From NCBI GenBank assembly GCA_015256945.1, contig JABZLB010000044.1, forward strand, positions 1 through 17,573: DNA of 17,573 nucleotides, given 5' to 3'. Of this stretch, positions 7,359-15,164 are shown piece after piece. The notes beneath the pieces were generated by a model, which saw only the letters and a list, made by a program, of their open reading frames with translations, ran no database searches and had not been told where the DNA came from. The first letter of the stretch is position 1; each line of letters starts with the position of its first letter. A program made the position numbers and the translations under genes. The stretch comes from Prevotellaceae bacterium. GTDB lineage: Bacteria > Bacteroidota > Bacteroidia > Bacteroidales > Bacteroidaceae.

Positions 7359-7469
7359 ATGCGTGAAACCGTAGCCGTGGCAGTAACAGGGAACAGCGCC
7401 GTGGGTATAGTGCTTTACGGCCTGACGACACAGGCATTATTATGTTTTGCCGTATGGTATATATCGTAA
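7359..7469 (+). CDS. Candidate 36-residue hydrophobic peptide
   Basis: This is an ATG-started frame on the strand opposite to every other gene. The product begins METVAV-like (M-R-E-T-V-A-V) and continues as a hydrophobic stretch that includes VGIVLYGL and QALLCFAVWYIS, resembling a single membrane span. No clear ribosome-binding site was identified, and Bacteroidota often lack one. A frame of this size can arise by chance in GC-richer DNA, so it is listed only as a possible small protein. I do not recognise it. Confidence 0.15.
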   Translation: MRETVAVAVTGNSAVGIVLYGLTTQALLCFAVWYIS

Positions 7470-7502
7470 TGGTTAAGGGTTTACAGGGTATAGGTTGTCG
7501 TT

Positions 7503-7580
7503 CGGCGGCCGCCGGCAATGCAGCTGACGGCCGTCACACCCGTTGTTTGGCGGCCGCCGTACGTGTTGCTGACGGCCGTC
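7503..7580. repeat. 45-bp GC-rich direct repeat, two palindromes per unit
   Basis: GGCGGCCGCCG occurs at 7504-7514 and again at 7549-7559. GCTGACGGCCGTC occurs at 7523-7535 and again at 7568-7580. Both pairs are spaced by exactly 45 bp, so this is a two-copy tandem repeat. Each conserved block is a palindrome: CGGCGGCCGCCG is perfect over 12 bp at 7503-7514 and TGACGGCCGTCA is perfect over 12 bp at 7525-7536. The bases between blocks have diverged. The GC content is far above the surroundings. It may be a REP-like element, a protein-binding site or a folded RNA end downstream of the YqaA-family gene. Confidence 0.8.
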
Positions 7581-7629
7581 GAACAATGAACGTATGCGCG
7601 TAAAGCCACAGGTCTTGCGCCATAAAGCG

Positions 7630-8082
7630 TTATAGAAACAGGCTTACACTGTAAATCAATACGATGTAACGCAATATCTTTCCGATGCTGATGCTGAGAA
7701 GAGAAATAAAGATATTGCTGCGCATCAGGCCCAGGGCAATGGTGATGGCCGAGCCTATAATAGGTAAAAAAGCAAAGAATCCCATCCAGGCACCGTGCCC
7801 TGCCATGAACCGTTGTGCCCGGTTGATGTCGGCCTGCTTAACATGAAGGTAGCGTTCTATCCAGTCGAGACGTCCCAATGAGCCTATCCAGTAGTTAAAC
7901 ATACCGCCTGCAATGTTGCCCGCCGAACCGTAAGCTACAAGACCTGCCGGGTTAAGGCCTGCGGCAAGCAAGGCTGTCATTACCGTTTCGCTGCTGAAGG
8001 GGATAAAGCTTCCGGCCAGAAATCCTACCAGAAACATGCCCAGATAGCCATAGTTAATTAAAATATCGTAGAGGGCAGCCAT
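7630..8082 (-). CDS. YqaA-family membrane protein (DedA/VTT superfamily)
   Basis: This 150-residue protein resembles E. coli YqaA in length and pattern: an N-terminal span, the re-entrant segment SFIPFSSETVMTALLAAG near 25-42, a GNIAGGMFNYWIGSLG segment near 55-70, a basic amphipathic stretch, and PIIGSAITIALGLMR near 106-120 before a last span. DedA/VTT proteins are linked to lipid carrier recycling or lipid scrambling and to membrane-potential homeostasis; the role of the YqaA branch is not settled. The start codon lies inside the upstream membrane-protein gene, overlapping it by 25 bases, which implies co-translation. Family assignment is good, function unknown. Confidence 0.8.
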   Translation of the reverse strand: MAALYDILINYGYLGMFLVGFLAGSFIPFSSETVMTALLAAGLNPAGLVAYGSAGNIAGGMFNYWIGSLGRLDWIERYLHVKQADINRAQRFMAGHGAWMGFFAFLPIIGSAITIALGLMRSNIFISLLSISIGKILRYIVLIYSVSLFL

Positions 8083-8996
8083 AAGTTATACGCAGTGATA
8101 AACAGGGAAATAAGGGTAACGACTATAAAAAAGATGTTGGAAAGCCGTGAGTGGGTCAGTGAGATAAAATGGCCGATGAGCGGTGCTGTAAAAATAATCA
8201 TCAGACTTAATAGATAGTCGAAGTGTTGTGGTTGCAGCATAATGAATATCAGACAACACGCATCAAGAGTAATGAAAATTTCGTAAAACAAACGCGTTTT
8301 TATGCGGTCCTGATAGCTGTAAAGCAAAAAATGCACAGCCCCTGTGAGGGCAAGCAGTGTAACAAAAACCAGTGTGACAAGGTGATGACTATCGAGAGAG
8401 GCAAAGCAGAAAGGCTTTTCAAACTGTAAAAGTTCAAGAAAGTGTGACCCTAAATTTTGTATTGTACCTGTGTAGGCATAATAAGCAGCTGCAAACCAGT
8501 AGGGAACGATGATGCCAATAAGCGATGCAGCCCATGTTTTCGGACTGAAATCCATGAGATATACCGCCATCATAACCCATATTACAGGTACAAAATACAA
8601 AATCTGAACAAAGTAGAGGCTGCATATTCCCAGTGCAATAAAGGCATAAAAAACACGTCCGGTAGCACTCTGTTCCTGATAAGTTTTGAACAACAGCTGC
8701 ATCATCACGATGATACAAAGCTGTACAACACCTGTGGTCAGGGCCTTAAAAAGAAACAGCGACATCACGGTCATGACAAGAAACGAGCACGAAACCATGC
8801 GGCTGTAAATGCGAATGAGCGAGTTTGCATTGTTAAGCTCAACCATCATATAGGCTGATGTAGCAAGCATACCCGTTTGTAGCCACAGCCCTTCCTTCAC
8901 AATGCCACCCGATAAACAGGCTATAAGGCTGTAAATCGTGATGACAGGCAAGGCCCATCTCGATTCGGCTATCTTGTTTTGTAAACGTTTTGTCAT
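8058..8996 (-). CDS. Unrecognised polytopic membrane protein
   Basis: This 312-residue protein is dominated by hydrophobic segments, perhaps eight or nine membrane spans, separated by short loops. The first loop after the N-terminal basic stretch (MTKRLQNKIAESR) leads directly into a span, and the C-terminus ends just after the last span. I see no catalytic motif, transporter signature or cofactor site. It overlaps the YqaA-family gene by 25 bases, so the two are probably made together and may act together in the membrane. It starts 68 bases after purD, with a 13-bp hairpin in between. Similar proteins of unknown function are common in Bacteroidota; I cannot assign a family with confidence. 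Confidence 0.75.
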   Translation of the reverse strand: MTKRLQNKIAESRWALPVITIYSLIACLSGGIVKEGLWLQTGMLATSAYMMVELNNANSLIRIYSRMVSCSFLVMTVMSLFLFKALTTGVVQLCIIVMMQLLFKTYQEQSATGRVFYAFIALGICSLYFVQILYFVPVIWVMMAVYLMDFSPKTWAASLIGIIVPYWFAAAYYAYTGTIQNLGSHFLELLQFEKPFCFASLDSHHLVTLVFVTLLALTGAVHFLLYSYQDRIKTRLFYEIFITLDACCLIFIMLQPQHFDYLLSLMIIFTAPLIGHFISLTHSRLSNIFFIVVTLISLFITAYNLWLPSTIF

Positions 8997-9020
8997 GATT
9001 TGTTCATCCTGAAACAGTAG

Positions 9021-9054
9021 ACATAACCATCTGTCGGCTGGCAGATGGTTATGT
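9021..9054. repeat. Perfect 13-bp hairpin between purD and the membrane gene
   Basis: ACATAACCATCTG (9021-9033) and CAGATGGTTATGT (9042-9054) form a perfect stem with an 8-base loop, 10 bases after the purD stop and 24 bases before the next start. On the transcribed (minus) strand the bases after the stem are TCTACTGTTTC, not a clean T-run. It is therefore a doubtful terminator and may be a partial terminator or an RNA-stability element setting different levels of purD and the membrane genes. Confidence 0.6.
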
Positions 9055-9064
9055 AAAAAGCATA

Positions 9065-10333
9065 TTATAAGTCTTGTCCGATGTCGCGACGAAAGTATTT
9101 ATCCGTGAAGTTTATTTTCTGTGCTTCGGTAAAACTTTTTTGCAGGGCTTCGGCCTTGTTGCGTCCGTATGATGATACGGCGATGACACGGCCGCCGCTT
9201 GTCACCACATTGCCGTCGTGAAGAGTCGTTCCTGCGTGGAACACAATGCTGCCGTCAATCTGGTCGAGGCCTGTAATGGGGTAGCCTTTTTTATAGGCTT
9301 GCGGATAGCCGCCACTTACAAGCATGACACAAACGGCCGAACGGTCGTCAAATTCAACCTTGCATTGGTCAATATTACCGTTTGCAACGCCTTCGAAAAG
9401 GTCAACAATGTCGGTCTTTAAACGCAACATGACGGTTTCGGTTTCAGGGTCGCCCATGCGGCAGTTATACTCAATGACGTAGGGTTCACCCTTAACATTA
9501 ATAAGCCCGAAGAAAATAAAGCCCTTGTAATCAATGCTTTCTTCAGCCAGTCCGTTTACAGTTGGACGTATAATACGGTCTTCAACCTTCTGCATCCATT
9601 CCTTATTGGCAAAGGGAACAGGCGATACACTGCCCATGCCGCCGGTGTTAAGACCCGTATCGTGTTCGCCAATGCGCTTGTAATCCTTGGCTTCGGGCAG
9701 TATCTGATAGTGCTTACCGTCGGTCAGTACAAACACCGAGCATTCTATTCCGCTAAGGAATTCTTCGATAACTACTTTGGCAGAAGCGTTGCCAAACATA
9801 CCGCCGAGCATTTCTTTCAGCTCTTTTTTTGCCTCGTCGAGGGTAGGAAGTATAAGTACTCCTTTGCCTGCGGCCAGACCGTCAGCCTTTAAAACGTAAG
9901 GAGCTCCGAGCGTTTCGAGAAACCTTAGGCCTGCATTGATAGTGGTTCCGTCAAATGTAGCATAAGCGGCTGTGGGTATATTGTGGCGCTTCATGAACGC
10001 CTTGGCAAAGTCTTTGCTTCCTTCGAGTACAGCTCCTTGGGCTGAAGGGCCAATGACGGGTGTGGCAGAAGTGCGGGGGTCGCGCTTAAATTCGTCGTAA
10101 ATACCGTTTACAAGTGGGTCTTCAGGCCCTACGACAACCATGTCGATATGGTTTTCAACGGTGAAGTTTTTGAGCGCATCGAAATCGTTTACGCCAATAT
10201 TTACATTGGTTCCAAGCTGTGATGTGCCGGCATTTCCAGGAGCAATGAACAGCTTTTCACACTTTTTGCTTTGTGCAATTTTCCAGGCAAGAGCATGCTC
10301 GCGGCCGCCGGAGCCTAACAATAAAATTCTCAT
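9065..10333 (-). CDS. purD: Phosphoribosylamine-glycine ligase (GAR synthetase)
   Basis: PurD joins glycine to 5-phosphoribosylamine using ATP, the second step of de novo purine synthesis, in the cytoplasm. The 422-residue length is normal. The N-terminal domain opens with MRILLLGSGGREHALAWKI (1-19) and has GPEDPLVNGI; the ATP-grasp domain has KADGLAAGKGVL, then HDTGLNTGGMGS and the metal/ATP-binding EYNCRMGDPETE. Nothing is missing. The start lies 12 bases after the ptpA stop, so it is almost certainly translated from the same transcript, although the two functions are unrelated. No other purine gene is in the window. Confidence 0.97.
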   Translation of the reverse strand: MRILLLGSGGREHALAWKIAQSKKCEKLFIAPGNAGTSQLGTNVNIGVNDFDALKNFTVENHIDMVVVGPEDPLVNGIYDEFKRDPRTSATPVIGPSAQGAVLEGSKDFAKAFMKRHNIPTAAYATFDGTTINAGLRFLETLGAPYVLKADGLAAGKGVLILPTLDEAKKELKEMLGGMFGNASAKVVIEEFLSGIECSVFVLTDGKHYQILPEAKDYKRIGEHDTGLNTGGMGSVSPVPFANKEWMQKVEDRIIRPTVNGLAEESIDYKGFIFFGLINVKGEPYVIEYNCRMGDPETETVMLRLKTDIVDLFEGVANGNIDQCKVEFDDRSAVCVMLVSGGYPQAYKKGYPITGLDQIDGSIVFHAGTTLHDGNVVTSGGRVIAVSSYGRNKAEALQKSFTEAQKINFTDKYFRRDIGQDL

Positions 10334-10345
10334 GATGGTAGGTTT

Positions 10346-12556
10346 TTATTTGAGATAGTCGAAGAAATAGCGCGAAATACGTTCGTGTAAGTGCGTTGAC
10401 TGATGCCCTCGCATATTATGAGGTTCGCCCGGATAAACGAAAAGGTCGGGCTGTATGCCATCATTGATACACTGTTTTAAGAACGAAAAGGTATGCTGCG
10501 GGAGCACAACAGGATCGTTTAAGCCAATAATAATCTCTAAACGACCCTTTAAGTTCTTGGCTTTGGGTATTAAACTTGAAGACAAGTAGCCCGCATGGTT
10601 ATCCTGTGGACGGCCCATATACCGCTCGCCATACATGATTTCGTACCACTTCCAGTCAATAACCGGTCCGCCTGCAACACCTACTTTAAACACGTCGGGG
10701 TAAGTAGTCATGAGGTTGATAGTCATAAAACCACCAAAACTCCATCCGTGAACACCTAATTTATCAGCATCAACGTAGGGCAGACTCTTCAGGAAGTCGA
10801 CACCTTTCATCTGGTCTTGCATTTCCACATCGCCCAGATGGTGGAAGGTAACCTGTTCAAAATCACGCCCTCTATTCTCGCTTCCACGATTATCGACGAT
10901 GAAAAGCAGGTATCCGTTTTGCGCCATGTAAGTCTCCCATGAGCGACTTCCCCAGTGCCAACGGGCGTCAACGTTGTGCGCGTGCGGGCCACCGTACACG
11001 TAAACAATGGCCGGATACTTTTTGTTTGGGTCGAAATGAAGAGGTAATACCATCCTGTAATAAAGGTCAGTCTGCCCATCAGCCGCCTTAATAGTACCGC
11101 ATTTATACTCGGGAACAGCATAGTCTTTCCATGGGTTTTCGGCGGTAAAGTAACGCGTTGTCTTCGCATTTTCAGTATTTACAACAGCTATATTGCGTGG
11201 AATATCAGGTGCAGAATAGCTGTCTACGACAAATTTTCCTGACGGGCTAAGCTGTGCAGTATGCCAGCCTATGCCTTTTTCATCGATACGTGTGCGCTTG
11301 CCTGAATCGACATTTACCGAGAAAATATTGCGCTGTATGGGGTTACACTCGTTGGAAAGGATAATAATGGAGTGGTTGTCAGGGTTGAATCCTACAACGT
11401 TTTCGACAACCCACGGGCCTTTTGTAAGCTGTTTGAGGAGCTGTCCGTCCTTATTAAACAGGTATAAATGGTTGTAACCGTCGCGCTGACTTTGCAGAAT
11501 AAACTTGCTATTATCCCATGGTAGGAAGAGGATAGGGTGCTGGGGTTCGACATATTTCGCGTCGGTTTCGTGATAAAGCTCGGCTAAGCGGTCGCCCGTT
11601 TCAGCGTTATAGCTTACCAGTTTGCAATTATTCTGGGCACGATTCAACTCAAAAAGATAAACAATTTTTGAATCAGGACTCCACGCTACGTTCGTAAAAT
11701 AGCGGTCGATAGGGTCTCCTGCTTTCAGATATACGGTTTTATTGGTGAGCAAATTATACACGCCGATGGTTACTTTGTGCATGGGTTCGCCCGCCATAGG
11801 ATACTTAAAGGGGGCCGGTTTGGCCATACGCGTGCCGCTTTCAGGCTCATATTCAGGTTCGGGTATGTCAACAAGAGGATAGTCTGGCACCATACTTTGG
11901 TCCATTCTGGTAAATGCAAGCATCGTCCCGTCGGGGCTAAAGAAGGTACCTTTCGTGTATCCGAACTCGTTTTGATGTACACTTTGTCCGTAAAGTATGT
12001 TGCGCGAAGCATCGGTTGACACCTGATGGTCGTTGCCATTAGCATCAATTACGTGTAGCTGATAATCGTCAGGATTGACGTATGCCGTAGCTTTCGACGT
12101 GGCATTCCAATCGGAATGAGAGAACCCTTGCGTCGATTGCGTCCATACAATCTTATGTGTTTTGAAGTTGAAAAGCTGGCGAAGATGGGCATATTCAACC
12201 ATAATAACAGGCTTGTCAGGATATGGAAAAGAGGCATCGGCAAGCGTAAGCAGTCGGGCTTCCTGTGTATTTCCTGCCCATTTATTAAATTGTTCAACGG
12301 TAAGAAGGGTTTTCTCCTTACCCGTTAACTTGTCAATAATACTGCATTTATCCACATCAAGGTGCACCAGATTGTCGCCCCACCAGGCCGTCCACCTGTT
12401 TTGGGGAATCATGTTATGATAGTTTTTACCTCCGAAATTGAGGTCTTCGAGGGTAAAATGTTTCAAATTTTGTGCACTTGCCTGTTGCATAAACTGCTGA
12501 CTTGTGAGAAAAACGATGGCTGTTATGACCATCGTTGAGAGCTTAATCTTCATCAT
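10346..12556 (-). CDS. ptpA: Prolyl tripeptidyl peptidase (S9B serine peptidase)
   Basis: PtpA cleaves Xaa-Xaa-Pro tripeptides from peptide N-termini in the periplasm or at the outer membrane, feeding amino-acid use. From the ATG at 12554-12556 the protein is 736 residues, with a lipid-less signal peptide ending near ASAQN (26-30), a beta-propeller to about 470 and a C-terminal alpha/beta hydrolase. The catalytic triad is Ser606 in HGWSFGG, Asp681 in GLNDPVV and His713 in GEPHNMRG. The gaps of 75 and 32 residues equal those recalled for P. gingivalis PtpA (Ser603, Asp678, His710). Glu197 in YGQSVHQNEFG would bind the substrate amino group. The open frame continues 71 codons upstream, but that part lies inside the rlmL tail and has no signal sequence, so the internal start is chosen (12553 is the alternative). 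It overlaps rlmL by 14 bases. Confidence 0.92.
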   Translation of the reverse strand: MMKIKLSTMVITAIVFLTSQQFMQQASAQNLKHFTLEDLNFGGKNYHNMIPQNRWTAWWGDNLVHLDVDKCSIIDKLTGKEKTLLTVEQFNKWAGNTQEARLLTLADASFPYPDKPVIMVEYAHLRQLFNFKTHKIVWTQSTQGFSHSDWNATSKATAYVNPDDYQLHVIDANGNDHQVSTDASRNILYGQSVHQNEFGYTKGTFFSPDGTMLAFTRMDQSMVPDYPLVDIPEPEYEPESGTRMAKPAPFKYPMAGEPMHKVTIGVYNLLTNKTVYLKAGDPIDRYFTNVAWSPDSKIVYLFELNRAQNNCKLVSYNAETGDRLAELYHETDAKYVEPQHPILFLPWDNSKFILQSQRDGYNHLYLFNKDGQLLKQLTKGPWVVENVVGFNPDNHSIIILSNECNPIQRNIFSVNVDSGKRTRIDEKGIGWHTAQLSPSGKFVVDSYSAPDIPRNIAVVNTENAKTTRYFTAENPWKDYAVPEYKCGTIKAADGQTDLYYRMVLPLHFDPNKKYPAIVYVYGGPHAHNVDARWHWGSRSWETYMAQNGYLLFIVDNRGSENRGRDFEQVTFHHLGDVEMQDQMKGVDFLKSLPYVDADKLGVHGWSFGGFMTINLMTTYPDVFKVGVAGGPVIDWKWYEIMYGERYMGRPQDNHAGYLSSSLIPKAKNLKGRLEIIIGLNDPVVLPQHTFSFLKQCINDGIQPDLFVYPGEPHNMRGHQSTHLHERISRYFFDYLK

Positions 12557-14072
12557 CGAATCGACTGTTCTTGCCAAATTTCTGTGCGTTTCTTCGGCCG
12601 TTTCCACCTTTGAAGCCTTTACCGGGACGGCCTTTGTAGCTGTCGCGTCCTTTAAAATCGTCGTGTTTTTTAAAGCTTCTCCGTGGCTTTGTATCACCAT
12701 TATCCCATGACTCGTCACGGTTTTTGCGGTTGTCACGACCCTTGTATGCTTCACGGTCTCGTGAACCATAGAGTTTTGATTCGAACGAATGGAACTTAAA
12801 CGAACGAATATCGCCCTCTTCGTTGGCCTCTTCGCCTTCTAATCGCTCCTTAAATTCGCGGTTTTTCTTAAACCGATGCTTTTGTGCCATCTCGCGTTTC
12901 TCGTCATCAGTCTTCACGATGCCGCCTTCAGAGCGAAACGATTTCATCTTTCCTTCAAAGAGAGTATATTTGCGAAGCTCACACTCCAAGCTGCCATTGT
13001 AGAGCGGTATCTTAATACTTGGCTTTAAACCCACCTGATCAAAGCACTCCTCCTTATATGATAAGATCCATGCTTCGTTGCCTTCAAACTCGTGCTTTAG
13101 CCTTTCACCTATCATACGATATGTGCCAAGTAGGTTGGAAGTAGATATGCGTTCTCCGTAGGGTGGGTTCATAACGATGAGGCTTTTCGATGCAGGCTTT
13201 GTGAAATCCTTAAAGTCCTGCTGTTCAATGGTGATGTCTTTTGACAGTCCTGCTGCTTTTACGTTGAGACGAGCAGTGTTTACTGCCTTCATGTCTACAT
13301 CGTAACCGTAGATATGATGCGTAAATTCGCGCTCCTGACTATCGTCATTATATATCTCGTCAAAAAGCTTTTGGTCGAAGTCTGGCCACTTTTCGAAAGC
13401 GAATTCCTTGCGAAAAACGCCAGGCGATATGTTGCGGGCGATGAGTGCTGCTTCAATAGCGATGGTGCCTGAACCACACATAGGGTCAATGAAATCGCAA
13501 TCACCTTTCCATCCTGTCATCATAATGATACCGGCTGCCAATACCTCATTGAGGGGGGCTTCCACGCTTTCCTGCCGGTAACCACGTCGGTGAAGGCTCT
13601 CGCCTGAAGCGTCGAGACAGAGCGTTGCCTGCTCATCGGCGATGTGAATATGAAGTCGTATATCAGGATTGCTGACAGAAATGTTCGGTCTTTCTCCCGT
13701 TTTCTCCCTGAATTGGTCTACAATAGCGTCCTTCACTTTGTATGTAACGAATCGTGAATTACGAAATTCTTCCGAATAAACAACGGAGTCAACAGCGAAC
13801 GTTTTCCCTTTTTCGATGTATTGTTCCCAGTCTATTTTATGAATCTCATCGTAAACTTCTTCGGCTGAATGCGCTTTAAAGTGCTTGATGGGCTTAAGTA
13901 TTCGTATTGCTGTATGCAGCTGAAAGTTTGCACGATACATCATAGCCTTGTCGCCTGTAAACGATACCATGCGACGCCCTATTTGTACATTGTTTGCCCC
14001 TAATTGGGTAAGCTCCTGTGCCAAAACGGGTTCTAATCCCATAAAAGTTTTGGCGATGAGTTCAAATTCCAT
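12543..14072 (-). CDS. rlmL: THUMP-domain rRNA N2-guanine methyltransferase, RlmL type
   Basis: The protein has an N-terminal ferredoxin-like and THUMP RNA-binding region (about 1-155), then a Rossmann methyltransferase domain with the SAM-binding DPMCGSGTIAIEAA (196-209) and the catalytic NPPYGER (302-308) typical of N2-guanine methyltransferases. It matches the N-terminal half of E. coli RlmL, which makes m2G2445 in 23S rRNA; the RlmK half is absent, as in many bacteria. After about residue 375 comes a tail of roughly 130 residues rich in Lys, Arg, Gly, Asp and Phe, with repeated YKGRD/FKGRD-like blocks. This tail looks disordered and RNA-binding and is not part of the core family. The gene follows cysE by 49 bases and overlaps the ptpA start. 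Family secure, exact target base inferred. Confidence 0.88.
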   Translation of the reverse strand: MEFELIAKTFMGLEPVLAQELTQLGANNVQIGRRMVSFTGDKAMMYRANFQLHTAIRILKPIKHFKAHSAEEVYDEIHKIDWEQYIEKGKTFAVDSVVYSEEFRNSRFVTYKVKDAIVDQFREKTGERPNISVSNPDIRLHIHIADEQATLCLDASGESLHRRGYRQESVEAPLNEVLAAGIIMMTGWKGDCDFIDPMCGSGTIAIEAALIARNISPGVFRKEFAFEKWPDFDQKLFDEIYNDDSQEREFTHHIYGYDVDMKAVNTARLNVKAAGLSKDITIEQQDFKDFTKPASKSLIVMNPPYGERISTSNLLGTYRMIGERLKHEFEGNEAWILSYKEECFDQVGLKPSIKIPLYNGSLECELRKYTLFEGKMKSFRSEGGIVKTDDEKREMAQKHRFKKNREFKERLEGEEANEEGDIRSFKFHSFESKLYGSRDREAYKGRDNRKNRDESWDNGDTKPRRSFKKHDDFKGRDSYKGRPGKGFKGGNGRRNAQKFGKNSRFDDED

Positions 14073-14121
14073 TGTTATTTATAATATGGTTAAATGATTT
14101 TATTGTCTAAGAAAAACGTAA

Positions 14122-15018
14122 TTAGTCGTGCATGGTTCTGTAAACGGCTTCTCCCGGCTTCATATCCTGCAGCACCCATGTGTTTGCACCTACAATACAA
14201 TGGTCGCCAATGGTAATACGCCCCAGCACAGTAGCGTTGGCATATATCACTACATTATTCTCAATAATGGGGTGACGTGGTATACCTTTAATAGGATTTC
14301 CCTCGTCATCCAGAGGGAAACTTTTTGCCCCAAGGGTTACACCCTGATACAATTTCACGTTATTGCCAATGACACAAGTCTCTCCAATCACAACGCCCGT
14401 GCCGTGATCAATGGTAAAATATTCCCCAATCGTTGCACCTGGATGTATATCTATGCCTGTCTCCGAGTGCGCCATCTCCGTTAACATACGCGGAATGAGC
14501 GGCACTTCCATTTTAAAAAGCTCGTGAGCAATGCGGTAATTTGTGAGCGTTTTAATAACAGGGTAGCACGAAATAATCTCAGCAGTGCTCTTGGCTGCGG
14601 GGTCACCATTGAAGGCTGCCGTCACATCGGTGCCAAGAATCCTGCGCAGTTCAGGGAGTTTTTCGATGAGTATAGAAGCTCTTTTCTCTGCTTCGGCCTT
14701 GCATTTGCTACATCGAATATTCTCGCCGTTGTCGCATGAGTAGCACAATCCTGCAAGAATCTGTTCAGATAACAGGTGATATAGTTTTTCAACATTAACG
14801 CCAATTTGATATTTTATGGTTTCAATGTTGACTTGTGATTTTCCGAAATAGCCTGGGAAAAGGATAGAACGTGACAGGTTTATAATCTCTTCAAGGCGCT
14901 TGCCTGAAGGCAATGGGTTGCCATCCTGGTGTTGATGAAAAAGGCCTTGCAGCGATTGGGGATCTGCAAGACGGTCAATGGTCTCAGTAAGCGCGAGAGA
15001 CATTCTCTGTGCGATCAT
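14122..15018 (-). CDS. cysE: Serine O-acetyltransferase
   Basis: The enzyme acetylates L-serine with acetyl-CoA to O-acetylserine, the precursor that cysteine synthase turns into cysteine. The 298-residue protein has a helical N-terminal domain (about 1-180), including GTDVTAAFNGDPAA (129-142) and YRIAHELF, then a left-handed beta-helix of hexapeptide repeats. The active-site residues expected by comparison with E. coli CysE are present: Asp189 in GIDIHPGA and His205 in IDHGTG. Two features are less usual: a pair of CxxC motifs (Cys92, Cys95, Cys103, Cys106), resembling a zinc knuckle, and a C-terminus ending VYRTMHD without the GVPA-type segment. It has a good -7 promoter element 26 bases upstream. 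No cysteine synthase gene is nearby. Confidence 0.93.
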   Translation of the reverse strand: MIAQRMSLALTETIDRLADPQSLQGLFHQHQDGNPLPSGKRLEEIINLSRSILFPGYFGKSQVNIETIKYQIGVNVEKLYHLLSEQILAGLCYSCDNGENIRCSKCKAEAEKRASILIEKLPELRRILGTDVTAAFNGDPAAKSTAEIISCYPVIKTLTNYRIAHELFKMEVPLIPRMLTEMAHSETGIDIHPGATIGEYFTIDHGTGVVIGETCVIGNNVKLYQGVTLGAKSFPLDDEGNPIKGIPRHPIIENNVVIYANATVLGRITIGDHCIVGANTWVLQDMKPGEAVYRTMHD

Positions 15019-15043
15019 CTTTATGTGTCAGTAAAATTTTAGG

Positions 15044-15051
15044 CAAAGTTA
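15044..15051 (-). promoter_or_regulatory. Promoter of cysE
   Basis: The minus strand reads TAACTTTG, a perfect TAnnTTTG -7 element, ending 25 bases before the cysE ATG. Nineteen bases further upstream is TTCG (15071-15074), three of four matches to the -33 TTTG. This is the best promoter in the window and probably drives cysE, rlmL, ptpA and purD. Confidence 0.7.
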
Positions 15052-15164
15052 CTAAAAAGCGTGATAATATCGAAGCAATAGCATTATTTTTTGTTTCTCA
15101 CAATATAATGTAGCCTTGTGCATTATGATGGGAAGAAACCTGTTGGGTGCTTACCGTTGGAATG

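Larger units (their letters stand above)
7218..7629. other. 412-base gap: promoter, possible small ORF, GC-rich repeats
   Basis: The left 100 bases are AT-rich and carry the promoter of the DUF2723 gene. From about 7330 the composition becomes distinctly richer in G and C. That part contains a 36-codon open frame on the plus strand (7359-7469) and the duplicated palindromic repeat (7503-7580). No canonical terminator with a T-run was found after the YqaA-family gene, so the palindromes may serve that role. No tRNA or known riboswitch was recognised. Confidence 0.6.

Noticed and set aside
12557..12769. The 71-codon upstream extension of the ptpA frame as real N-terminus.
   Set aside because: It would place a clear signal peptide inside the protein and overlaps the rlmL tail in another frame. 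The composition is a by-product of that tail.
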